From assembly GCA_973895155.1 (NCBI GenBank), contig OZ316891.1, forward strand, positions 3,596,001 to 3,660,000: a DNA stretch of 64,000 nt. The letters run 5' to 3'. A program made the position numbers and the translations under genes. Numbering within the stretch: position 1 is the first letter of the stretch; each line of letters begins with the position of its first letter. Source of the DNA: Marsupella aquatica. Its lineage: Eukaryota; Marchantiophyta. The notes beneath the pieces were generated by a model. It was given only the letters and a program-made list of their open reading frames with translations, was not told where the DNA came from and made no database searches. This document shows, piece after piece, positions 33,860-44,429 of the stretch.

Positions 33860-35344
33860 CTAAAAAAAGGTAACGCGGCGCAAACGGGATCTGGTAATGA
33901 GGACCGCGCTGCGCGCAAATGAACCTGAAATGGGAGGGAACCCTCCTCTATCTCCATGAGAGAAAAAAAGTAAAAAAGGGCGATCCTCAATAAGAAAACG
34001 ATCGGCCAACAATGAGAAGGCGGCCACCCACGCACCCAAAAAGGCCAAAGGTGCAAGGCTCTCAATGGAAGTAAGCCCAAAACCACCCTGCGAAATAGGA
34101 AGACTGAGTTGTTGATGAAGCCACGGAGATGAGAGCAACGTACCCGGCCCCAAAAGAGAGGCCAGGGTCTGACGAATGGAGACATCAAATGCTCGAAAGT
34201 GGAGACAAAGATCCTCGGTAGGGGGATGCGTCCTAGCCAGATAAGACGCACGAGGGTGGATGCACCTCAACAACATCCCAAATGCTGCCTGAGAATCTGC
34301 TAACTTAGGGAGCATAGGAGTAGAGGCTAAGGCAGCCTGTAGAGAGTCAGCGATGAAAGAGGAGCAAAAGGAGGCGGTACCGACTGGGGAGCCAAGGACC
34401 CGAAGACCATCGGCTGGACGTAAGAACCCTGGGGGAAGCGCAAGATCAGAGGGTAACCCATCTGGACTCCATGCACGACTCTTCACAGGCTGAACTCGTA
34501 AACCGAGGCCCATCAAATGGGTGGAAAGAGTGGCGAGGGCAGAAGTAACCGCGGCAGGAGGACCAATGATGTGGGTGTCATCTGAAAGGGAGGGGAAGAT
34601 ACACTGGGGGTGGGCCATGGCGGCTTCCCGTGAAGCTGTAAAATGGGCAATGGCAAAAAGAGGCCCACCCAAAGGGTCACCCTGACGAGTACCTTTTGCA
34701 GAGGAAAGAGTGGTATACACACTTGTAGAGGAGTGATGACTATAGAAGAGTGGGGCCTTGAGTCCATAAAAACAACGGACAAAGGGGATCAGGGACTGGA
34801 TGTCTGGATCTGCCGCCCTCAAAGCACGAAAAATGGCTGCCCGAGAAACCGTATTAAAAGCGTTAGAGACATCAACCTGGAGGACAACCCAATCAGGGTG
34901 GAGGTCCAAGGTAGCTCGAATACCCGCAATAACTGTCTCACAACCGCCAGGAACGCCAACTGCAAACTGATGTGGAGAGAGATGATCCGATAGTGCAGAG
35001 CGAAACTGTGAGGAAAGTGTGCGAGACACAAGTCGAAGAAAAACCTCCCCAATAGCAATTGGCCGAACACCCGGTGAAGACTTAGCCATGGCCAATAAAC
35101 GAGAAGCACTCAAGAGCCGAGAGACGGGAGGAGGCAAACGACCGGCTGCAATACACTGGCAAAAGGAGAAGAAAACTGGAAAACCAAACTGAGGATCCTC
35201 AGGGGGGAATAAATCCCGAAAATGCTCAAAGACATAGCCGAAGGGGCCACCAGAAGCACAATGCGGGGCATGGAGGAAGGCATAGGTGAAGTGGTCCCTA
35301 CTAAATTGAAGATCCTCCTCAGGCTCAAAATCCTCTACGAACAA
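33860..35344 (-). pseudogene. Retrotransposon reverse transcriptase block
   Basis: The reverse transcriptase would copy element RNA at the nicked target. Motifs in the 494-codon frame are AKSSPGVRPIAIGEV at about 87-101 (fingers), motif A VVLQVDVSNAFNTVSR with Asp158, and motif B KGTRQGDPLGGPLF at 217-230. Motif C is SLSDDTHIIG, with the Asp pair at 255-256. In active RTs the residue two before the first Asp is aromatic (Y/F-x-D-D); here it is Leu. The frame remains open upstream of 35344 without an ATG and overlaps the N-terminal block in another frame, so a frame change separates them. It ends at an in-frame TAG that cuts off the endonuclease. Confidence 0.88.
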
Positions 35345-35354
35345 AGGGAGCTGA

Positions 35355-36338
35355 TCATGGGGCTGCGGATGGAGATCCTGAAGGGCCGACGAGGTGAGCT
35401 CGCCAGGGGGGCTGGTGTGGTGGGAGAAAGGGCCTGGACAGCCCGACGATATTCACCAGCCTAGGTAAACGACAAGAGCGATGAAGACGTCTATGCTCAG
35501 GGGGATGAGAGTGGCGGGCTGGGTCAGACAAAGCACGGGCGGTAAAAGACCGGGCACGAAGAAAGTACTCTTCCTGAAGCTGCTCCCAATCTCCCCGCAA
35601 AAAACGATGGATACGAGAGGCAGTCTCACGGTGACCCACACGACCACCATGACTAGGGAGGGTAAGAGACCACTGTGGAAAAAGCATCAGTAAAGACCAG
35701 TAGGAGACCTCCATAGGATGCGCCAAGATAAGCTGCATGAGTTGCAACAAGGAGGACCGAACTAAAGGGCGCAGCGCCAGAGGAATGTGGTTATAAAGGC
35801 GAGATCTAATGTACCCTGGATGGTAGGCTGGAAGGGGGTCTAGAGTGCGAACCCAACTCCATGCCTGCTCGGGAGCCTCCAAGGAGGGAGGGACAGAGCT
35901 AACCGGGTCAATAGGGGGCTGAGGCTGGGATTGTGCTTGCTGGCGACGATGGCACCGGCCCCGCCCGCGATGATGAGGGAGGGAGATGCCAACCCATCCA
36001 CAGTCAGGACAAGTATGCAGGGGACGCTCGTCCGGCGAGGGAGCAGGGAAAGACTGGACAGGAGGTGGGGGTGGAACAAATGTGGACGAGGAGGCCGGAG
36101 GAGGATGATGAATGGGTGGAGAGGGAATGGGGTGGGGAGAGGAGCCAAGGCGACGATGGGGTGGGCAGTAGACGGGGGGGACTAGCAGAGCATCGGGCAT
36201 GGGGTCATCACGAAGATGAGAGAGATCCAGTGAAGAAGAGAAAACACGAAGACGGCCACGAGGGGGAGGGGAGGACGGGGGAGAAGTGTGGGGTGGGGCT
36301 GGGCGCTTGCCCCGCGCCAACACTCTCAATGTAGACAT
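35355..36338 (-). pseudogene. Retrotransposon N-terminal part: Pro-rich region and Cys/His zinc finger
   Basis: Starts at the ATG at 36338-36336. The first third is Pro/Ser-rich. It is followed by LHTCPDCGWVGISLPHH and then RGRGRCHRR, a Cys2-His2-like finger of the sort found N-terminal in restriction-like-endonuclease retroelements, where it helps recognise the target site. Downstream, ETASRIHRFLRGDWEQLQEE resembles the helical region before the RT domain. The frame ends at 35355. The homologous reading continues in the +1 frame (TSPPGELTSSALQDLHPQ), overlapping the last 20 or so codons. This may be a frameshift mutation, or less likely a natural ORF overlap. Confidence 0.7.
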
Positions 36339-36799
36339 GACAGGCCGCAAACCGATGAAAGCAAAAACGCATCAAGAAGCGACAAAAGGCCCAACCGAGG
36401 CAGGTGAAAAGAAAGGGGAGGCGATGGAGAGAGCCCACCGCATCAGGCCGAGAAACGGCGCCACCGCTAGCTGAGGAAACCGTTGAGCAGGTGCAGGAAC
36501 AGTAAGGAACAAAGTTGAAGCGCCCGTCGAGCTGTCCGCTGGGGAGTCGACGCAAGTGAAGATCCGTCCTCTAGATTGAGCGTGCGGCTACAGCTCCCGA
36601 AGGCGACAACCAATTGGAGGAGAAAGCGATGGCCTAAAGCCGATGTGACTCGCTCATACGTTGACCCAAATCGAGTTGTGAAGACGCCAAGATCGCCAAA
36701 CGCGCAGCCAATGTGAAAAAATGGCGAAACCTAAATCTGATGTAACTCGCTCAATTGGTGACCGTTTGGGGCACAATTCATATCGATTTTTATGTATAC

Positions 36800-38430
36800 A
36801 ATTTGCATTTAATAACAGAGAATGTACTCCATGAACATTTGACCAATTGGTTTTGTAATGCAAGAGTTGGTTATGGGAGGTTTTTGGTCTTTGGACAAAA
36901 TGCAAAAAACAGATATAGTCATTAGTTTACTTGGAGACACTAGTACCTTACACCTTCATATAAACTCATATGAGGTTTCATATTTGTTCATATGTTATTT
37001 ACTCTTCGGCATTTCCCCTTTCACGGGCCCTTTCATTGGATTTTGGTAGTAGTTGATAGACGTGGTCCTCTTTGCATTCATTTTAAGCAATATGAATCAT
37101 GATCATAAATATTTAAGTTAATGACATGCTTGCTGCAATAAACACTACCACTTTAATTATACTCAATTCATTTGATTGCAAACCATAAACCCTAAACCCT
37201 TTAGTCCCTTCTGGTTATTGTGGCCCAGGATAGCATGGTTATTGTTAGCAATACACACTTTTGCAGTTCTGGGACTAATCTGGCATATCTCAAAATGCAT
37301 AAGGGAGAAAAGGCTCACCCTAAACATAAACATTAAAATTATCAGAAAACAGTCCTTCCCACATGGCTTTGCTAGTTTATCTTGCGGTAAAGCAAGGGGT
37401 ACAGCTTTGCTTCAAGCATAAACCCTACTAATTTTGTGCCCGCCTATTTCATCATCTTGCCCAGACCAACTAAATGATGGTGCTTGCCTAAACCCATGAG
37501 AGAACACTGCTCCTGCCAAGAACCCACAAAAAGTGACATTGTCGCTCGATAGTGCATCGCTTTCCGACTTATCAAAACTCTACAACAATTTGAAGACATA
37601 ATACACAATGTCTTCAAAATCCTAACCAGGAATTCAAGTTCCTGCAACAGCAGGAAATTGCGGCCCTATTGCATACAGAGATATGGTCAAGCACAGGAGG
37701 CAATTGTAGTGGTGACAAGGTAAGGCATGGAAGGGGCCTTTACAATTTGGCCTTCCAGAAGAACTGAGAGTATGGCTCATTAAGAGAGGGTTGATCAGGC
37801 CAAAAAACTTTCTTGGGGATGGATCAAGTAAAACTTTACTATCAGGGGGTCTTCTGAGCATATCCCTCCCGCTCAATCTCTTGGAATGCATTGTGCCTTC
37901 CGCTAGTCCTTCACCTCAAAGCTCAAATAACTGTCCTTTAATTTTGTTGTAGGAAATGCTGTACTGCATAACTGTCCATTAATTTTGCTCTGGGAAATGC
38001 TTGTCTGCTTGTTGCACACCCGCCCCCCCCCCCCCCCCCTTCTAAGAACATGGAGAATGGGAGGATCAATGTCAGTTTGCTCAAGAGATATATCTGATGG
38101 ATCCCCAAAGTAAAAACTTGGTGGACACCATAAGTGACCCAGGCCATTGATGGACCTTAAATCAGCATACCCAAAATCTCATGGGGCCCATAACATTTAT
38201 CAATTAGGCTCCATCAAACATATCTCTTCAGTTTGCTCCTCGAAGGTATACCGATTACAGCAAAAGAGACCACCAAGTTTACACAGGGTTGGTTTGCTCC
38301 TTGAAGAGGGACCAATTACAGCAAAAGAAACAAGCAAGCAATAACACATGGTTGGTTCCTTGCGTGCTTGTTTGTTGCTGCCCCTTTTGGGGAAACCCAA
38401 CGAACCACCTGTGATGAGAAGAGTGATTAT
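36800..38430. other. Intergenic DNA without a recognised gene
   Basis: AT-rich. Contains a telo-box-like ACCCTAAACCCT at about 37188-37200 and a C-run of about 18 at 38022-38039. I see no supported gene or RNA. Confidence 0.35.
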
Positions 38431-38990
38431 TAATTAATGTTCCTTGGCCTGCCTGGCCGGGCCATGAACACTCCCCACCCACCAATCCACCCGCCCACGG
38501 GCTGCATGAGGCCTACCTGCCCAAGAGCCCAGCTCTAGGGAATGAGACCAGCTGATTAATTTACCGATTTCGCTGACCTGCTGCCCCGCTGGGGACACAG
38601 ACGGCCCGGCACCCAGCACCGAGTAGTGTACTCGAGTGCGACGTTCGCGGGCAGGCTGGGGCGGGCAGGTTGGCCGGCCGGGCACAATGACGGGGCAACG
38701 GGGCAAGTTCCTTATGCCCGCGGCAGGAAGCGGGCACGGAAAGATCGCGCGCGGGTCGGGGACAAACTGAATTGACTTTTTAAAATTATTTTGCTTGACT
38801 GCTTGAGGGCAGCAGGAGGCGGGGTGTGGGGGGGGGGAGGGGAGAGGCCGACAATCGAAAATCCGAATTGGACGGACGGGAAGGGCCAGGGCCAAGGCCG
38901 GCCAGCTGACTGCCCGAGGAGTACCTGGCGTCAAGGGAGAGGGAAGGTGCCTCGTGAGGTGATATCATGCCATGCGTGCACAAAATCCCA
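38430..38990. other. GC-rich island 3
   Basis: A GC/CpG-rich stretch with CGGGCAGG and GGCCGG repeats around 38650-38690. Open frames of up to 166 codons (minus) come from the composition and lack domains. It resembles the islands at 23.5 and 30.7 kb and the shorter one at 53.57-53.65 kb. Confidence 0.45.
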
Positions 38991-39909
38991 ACGTCGTCAC
39001 CAAAAGAAAGCATAATCAATTCTACAGTTGGCTGAATAGATGGAGCTTATGGGTCATGGGTTATTCTTAGTGGGTGTTGACTGAGTGACCAGGTAAGATG
39101 ATTATAGATGCCATTGCTAAAACGGGTCCTTCCCTGGTTCTCCTTCTCCTCTTTCTTATTTTGGCCTAATTGGGGTTTTCCCCTTTAAGATCCTGTCTCC
39201 AAAACTTGGGATTTTTTTTGTATTAGTGGGTCTCAAATATTGGTCCGGGCAATTTAGTCCGGGAAAACATAAAGCGACCCAATATTTGAGACCCCTATTT
39301 GACACGCAATATATATAGTTGGATCATACTTGGAACACATCTAATGCACAGGGAGGTGGAGCTTGATGGACAGTGCTATCCAGATGGTTAATAGACCTTG
39401 AAAGACCTTAAATCAATATACCCTAAAGCTTGTGAGATTGATTGGGCAGGAAATCTTAGTTTGGGGGTCCATCAAGCAAATATCTCATTTTAGTGACAAA
39501 ACATGCTACATTCCGCGTCTTTAAGAAGTTTTTTGCCCACTTTTGTATGAAATTTGCTCAAATTTCTCTTTCCCATTAGCCAGTTTCCCACCTAGCCACA
39601 AACCCCCGTTAACCAGAATCCAATGGTCATGCTTTAATCTTGGAGATCAAACAATCCCAACGTTCTTCTCTATTAGCATCTCTCCTTCACACAAAGTTGA
39701 ATTTGCCACACTGGCTAAGAAAAGGGAAAACTTTAAATATTAAGCCTAGGCATTATTACCGAGTTTCATTCTTTACAGGTTTCTTTTAAAGAATACTACA
39801 AAGAACAAAAGCCACCGTATATGGAGACAAGATCCCAAAGACAAGCAACCCAATAGAGGGGTGAAAACAAGGGAAAAAACAAGGATAAACTATGGATTGC
39901 CAAAAAGTC
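38991..39909. other. Intergenic DNA without a recognised gene
   Basis: No supported gene. AATATTTGAGACCC and its inverse GGGTCTCAAATATTGG occur near 39280 and 39228, forming an inverted repeat of about 14 bases around a 40-base spacer. Confidence 0.35.
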
Positions 39910-40140
39910 CAAGAAAAAGCTTTTTGAAGCAGTTGTGAGTTGCATTTGGCACATTCATTATCCTTATTAGGGCCAAAGCACTTTTTGACAGCAGGTGTCA
40001 CTTGAATTAGAAACACTATCTTTCTTAGGGCCAAAGCACTTTTTGGCAGCAGGTGTAAGTTGCATTAGAGGCAGTATCCTTCTTGGGGCCAAGGAGTTTT
40101 TTCGCAGGGGGTGTTAGTTGCATTAGAGAGAGCTCATATA
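39910..40140 (+). repeat. 58-bp minisatellite, about four copies
   Basis: GGGCCAAAGCACTTTTTG-type units start at 39970, 40028 and 40086 (exact 58-base spacing), with a degenerate copy before them from about 39910. Each unit also contains CAGCAGGTGT(A/C)A(G/C)TTG(C/A)ATTAGA. The copies are diverged. Confidence 0.85.
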
Positions 40141-43020
40141 TTAGCTATCTTTTGTAGGGCCAAGACCCTCCAATGGGATTTGTTCCAGATCTACTAGACT
40201 TTTCAGTTTGTTGCTTAGTAGGCATTAGTTCTTTTGCTGTTGTTCTGGACTCTTAGGCATCTTGGCTGTAACTTTGATGTTCTTGGGTTTTTCCCTTGCT
40301 CCCCCTTCCCTTTATTAAGGGCCACTTTACAAGACGGGCACTACAATTTAGTCCCTCTTTTTTCTGGTATTAAGATTGTGTCTGCCTGTATGTTACAGTG
40401 TTATAAATGTATGCAACTTTCACATCATATTTTGTTTACTTATTTGACTTCTTATAGCTTTTTTCTTTTCTTAACATATTCTGAAAGAAAATATAGTGTA
40501 TGAGATGTATTGTATTGAAATTTGTGTGAGCTCCCACATTACAAACCATACAGTAGGGGTACTCTCTTGAGGAAACCCCATTTTGGACACCTTCTGGGTA
40601 ACAACTTGCTGACTCGCTGAGGCCTACAAATGCACTAGAAATCCAACATCCGAAGCTAGTGACCTTGCTCACCAAGACTTACCCACAACTCTGTAAATTT
40701 GCAATGAATCTGGGGACAGCTGGAACACGAGAGCAATCAGATTGATCTTGGCAGCAATACCCTTCCTCCCAGGCAAAACTTTATATTTGTTGCATCACTA
40801 GGCTACTTTGGTAACTAGTTTTCATTGAGGAAGTGTGTGCTTAGACTTGGCCATTTTACTGGGTCTCATTTGCATGTTTTCCATAACATAATAAGGTCCA
40901 CTACCCACAATCTGACGATTCTCCTTAAACATAGGGAGATCTTCTGGTCAATAATCACATACTAAATTCACAGAATGAATATTCTTAGGATATTCCTTGT
41001 CACACAAGGTACCATTGGTCTCACAGGTCTATAAGTGCATACCTAGGAGAGTGGGCACTTATCAACACAATTTACTGTAATGGGCTCCCTAATCAATGAC
41101 CAAGATGTACCGTATCATTTCCACGAGGCAAACACGTTAACTAAGCCTCTCAATAACCTGACATTCGCAATTAATTAAGTATTAGTTACGCGCCCCAAAC
41201 CCACTCCTGTACGAACTCGTCCAGTCACAATTAATAAACACCGATAAACCTCGATTTTCACGGCCACACGCGCTGTCCTGCTGGAATAATCAAATATTTT
41301 ACCTTACCCATTTCATCCCTCGCTGTCCTAATGAATGAAGAGGGATACTGGGATTAGGCTGTTATTAATTAGGATCCAAGCGAATCGTTTGACCATAGTC
41401 AGACCTCGTTGTGATTGGCCCTGATTGCAGATTCCCGGTTTATGACAGTGTTACTCAACTGTGAGTATAGCTCTAATTAATAGATACTATGATTTGATTT
41501 ATTAGAGGCACTCACTGATTGTTGAGTATTTGGTCTCGTCATATTGGGATTTACATGAGAAACAGCCAGTCAGCCAGAGCCGAGAAATACAGTCCTCTAG
41601 TTTGGTTGTTGGAGGCGTTAGAGTACAATGGCTAAGAGCATCTCACCTGTGTTTTTTCTCACCCACTAAACCGCCAAATAAGCACTAAACCGACAAATGA
41701 ACCGGATGGATCCAAAATTTTGATTATTGCCTTTTACACCAGTAACTTGTATACCAAAATCCAAACTGCCGCTAGCAAGATCATGAAACCAGCCCACTGT
41801 TTACAACTTCATTCTCATCAATGACAAAAACGACACCGAAATTCATTTGTGTAGTGTACTTGAAGGTACTTACCCCATTTTGCCAAATTTGGGTGTTGTG
41901 TTTATTTGATAGACACATCACCATCTCAATGCGAGCAAATTTCCTATTGTTTGGTGAGCATCAGCCACCACACTGTTGGGGATGATCTATACTTGTTGCT
42001 TTGCTTCTTTTCTTTTTTTCCCTTTGATCCTTGCTTGTATATGTACAAAGGACACTCATAGGGTATTTGTTACTCTATCTCATAGAATACCTTAGTTCCA
42101 CAGCAAGCAAAAACAGAAAATGCCCAAACCCAGGCGCCTAGTCAAGCTGGAAGGTACTGGGACAAAGGCCAAGGTAGCACCAACCCAGACCCAAAAAGGA
42201 AAATTGAAAAGACGCAGGTCAGAAATCCCAGTAACAAACCCATGAATAAATTTCTTCAAGTACCCCTTGGGTATGTAAGGTTGATGCTATTCCACAACTT
42301 GGAGCCATGAAGAATAAGTTGCATATTGGAAAAGGTTTGAATATGGAGAAGAGTGGACAAAGATTAAATGAAAATTTGTTAATGAAGGGTCCATGCAAAT
42401 AGTGCTCTTAGTTGGTACTCCTATGTCCATACATTCCATGTAACATTCTATATGGTTTATCCAAAATGTTACAGGAGCTGGAATGTTTCTTATGTTCTCT
42501 TGGTATTCCTCTGTCCATACAGTCCACACAAAATGTTACAACAATAGAAGGGTTCTTTGTAGCTCTTTCAAACATTCATCATTCAAATCAAACAGAATTT
42601 TCAAACACTCCTGAAAACACTCATATTGAAATCTCTCTTCCAGTTCAAATGGCTTAGATGGGGTTCATTGACATCTGTTCTGGCATTTGTATCAGTCTCA
42701 TGTGTGTCATGTGGGACAGGAAGTTGCACATCCCATCGTCCCATAAGGAATCATTTGCAGTGTATCCTATGTTCTAATCAGTGAAGCCTCTAGTTGTAAG
42801 TTGAGGAGTACCTGAATTCTTCTGTTTGATACCTTAACAATCCAGTATGCCATGCTACTTGCTCAAAATCACTGTTTAGAAATGGAGAGGGCTAGGGGTA
42901 GGGAGCCCTCTCAGTGTAATTGTCACTTTCACACTGCTGCTGGGAAAATTCCCACCCACCTCTCTGTTGACTAGCCCATTCTTCTCTTGGAGCGACAATT
43001 GCCTTTCACTGACAATGAGA
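40141..43020. other. Intergenic DNA without a recognised gene
   Basis: No recognisable coding domain, RNA gene or clear tandem repeat. Open frames are below 90 codons. Confidence 0.35.
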
Positions 43021-43029
43021 TGGTTAAAT

Positions 43030-43740
43030 TTTTCTGGCTAGCAGATCCGCATGGTGGCGGGCCTAGCCAACAATGATCAGAGCTGGAAAATCACTGATCA
43101 GGTTCAGCGGATTTTCAGATTGATCATGACTAGAACATTGCAACTGCTACCCCAACATCATCAATTGACTAAACATGCCCTGAAACATTCCCACTTGGAA
43201 GTGGCCAAAGTGAGAGAAGAAAGGGTGAATACCTTCCTACCAAAGCATGGGCCACGATGTTGAAGCAGCATACCACTTCCACCACAAAAGTAAATCTAAG
43301 GTGGGTCTCTCTAGGCTCCCAAGAGATCTGGAGGAGTCGGTGGCCATTCATCTAGAAAAAGGTTGGTCCTCTCCAAGTGTTAAGCTTCACTTCTGGAAGG
43401 TACACCATGATTGTTGGATTCTTCCCCAATTCAGGTGCTCTTAAGTGGGAATTGAGTGATGGAATGTGTACTGCTTGTCAAGAAAACAAGGAAACAATTG
43501 AACACATGTTTTACCACTCCTTGGGGCTCAGACCATGTTGGACGCCACTTGAACATTTTTTGTAGTGGGGACCAATGTGAACCATAGTGTAACCTTGGCT
43601 TTCTCCTTCTCATTGATTAGATCATTAGCAGCACCTGGATTGACAGAAGACAACACATGTTTCAGGCGATTGCTACATAATTCCCAATGCAGCTTGTTCC
43701 AGGTCTTCAAATGCTCCCAAGCATGCTAGTCTTCAATATA
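43030..43740 (+). mobile_element. Decayed LINE 3' fragment (zf-RVT region)
   Basis: Several short frames read together as the C-terminal end of a plant LINE polyprotein. KLHFWK... at about 43380 switches frame into CTACQENKETIEHMFYHS (about 43470-43520), a C-x2-C...E-T-x-x-H-x-x-x-H pattern typical of the zf-RVT region after plant LINE reverse transcriptases. A later WIDRRQHMFQAIAT piece (about 43632-43673) fits the W-x-x-R-N-x-x-x-F-like tail. At least two frame changes and stop codons show it is a relic. Confidence 0.55.
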
Positions 43741-44060
43741 GTAGAAGCTTGAGCACGATGCTTACTGAAATTGTTCTGACAGTGGTAGCATAAGGGATAT
43801 TTGCCTCTAGTTCTAGACAATCTAGGCATCATCTTCACTCTAGGAAGGCGATTAGACATGATGTTTGTGTTGCTATGGAGGACTATTCGAAACATGGCAG
43901 GACTCAAACTAGGGGCATGAATAACCTCACCAAAAGTGATCCAAATGTATCTGGGTATCATGGACTTCCTTGTGCTAGTACTCACTAGATTTGGGAGGAT
44001 GGGACCATTTGCCCCATCTACAAGATTAGTAATTAGACTAATGACAATCATGTGGCCCAC
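43707..44060 (-). pseudogene. Minus-strand open frame, possible retroelement gag-like relic
   Basis: A 117-codon frame opposite and next to the LINE relic. It has PRYIWITFGEVIHAPSLSP and then CYHCQNNFSKHRAQ, which faintly resembles a gag-type region followed by a degraded zinc knuckle (C-x2-C...H). The resemblance is weak and it may be a chance frame. The opposite orientation to the neighbouring LINE piece would mean a separate insertion. Confidence 0.2.
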
Positions 44061-44392
44061 GGCTGGTTAGCGGTGTTCCTGGGGTCCGTTGGTGGTAGGT
44101 GGCACTCTGGGGGTTGGTTGTTGAGTGCTCTAGACTCTTGGATGTATTTCACTTGCCCCACTGGTCTTTGCCGCAGTGGTTTTCTGAATACATTGGGTAA
44201 GTTCTTCTTAAAATTCATTGTAAAATTAAGTAACATCAACCCTGTTAAAATTTGCAAACACAATTAAAAACAGGCAAATTTCAACAGTTTCCAATTTGAA
44301 ACTAAGAGTTCTGATTAGTTTGCCTATCAACTACTCAGTGCCTAAGTGCGTTGTCAAGTACTCATGACATGGGAAGTTCTTATTATGATTAG

Positions 44393-44427
44393 TAAGATAA
44401 GATAAGATAAGATAAGATAAGATAAGA
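44393..44427 (+). repeat. (TAAGA)n microsatellite
   Basis: Seven uninterrupted five-base units in an AT-rich intergenic context. Confidence 0.95.
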
Positions 44428-44429
44428 CA

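Larger units (their letters stand above)
32791..36780 (-). mobile_element. Decayed non-LTR retrotransposon of the restriction-like-endonuclease type
   Basis: Three adjoining coding blocks on the minus strand read, 5' to 3', as N-terminal zinc finger/Pro-rich part (36338-35355), reverse transcriptase (35344-33860), and zinc knuckle plus restriction-like endonuclease (33847-32945). There are no LTRs, integrase, protease or RNase H motifs. The probable 3' UTR (low coordinates) has a 52-base tandem duplication at 32791-32894. The probable 5' UTR has a roughly 98-base duplication at about 36632 and 36729 (GCCGATGTGACTCGCTCA and a variant). The ends and any target-site duplication could not be fixed. 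The frames are broken, so this copy is inactive. The order RT then CCHC then endonuclease is that of R2/CRE/NeSL-like elements, not APE-type LINEs. Confidence 0.85.

Noticed and set aside
35933-36334. 133-codon plus-strand frame inside the retroelement
   Set aside because: A shadow of the Pro-rich N-terminal retroelement frame on the opposite strand.
38434-38934. 166-codon minus-strand frame in GC island 3
   Set aside because: Same composition effect; no conserved-looking block.
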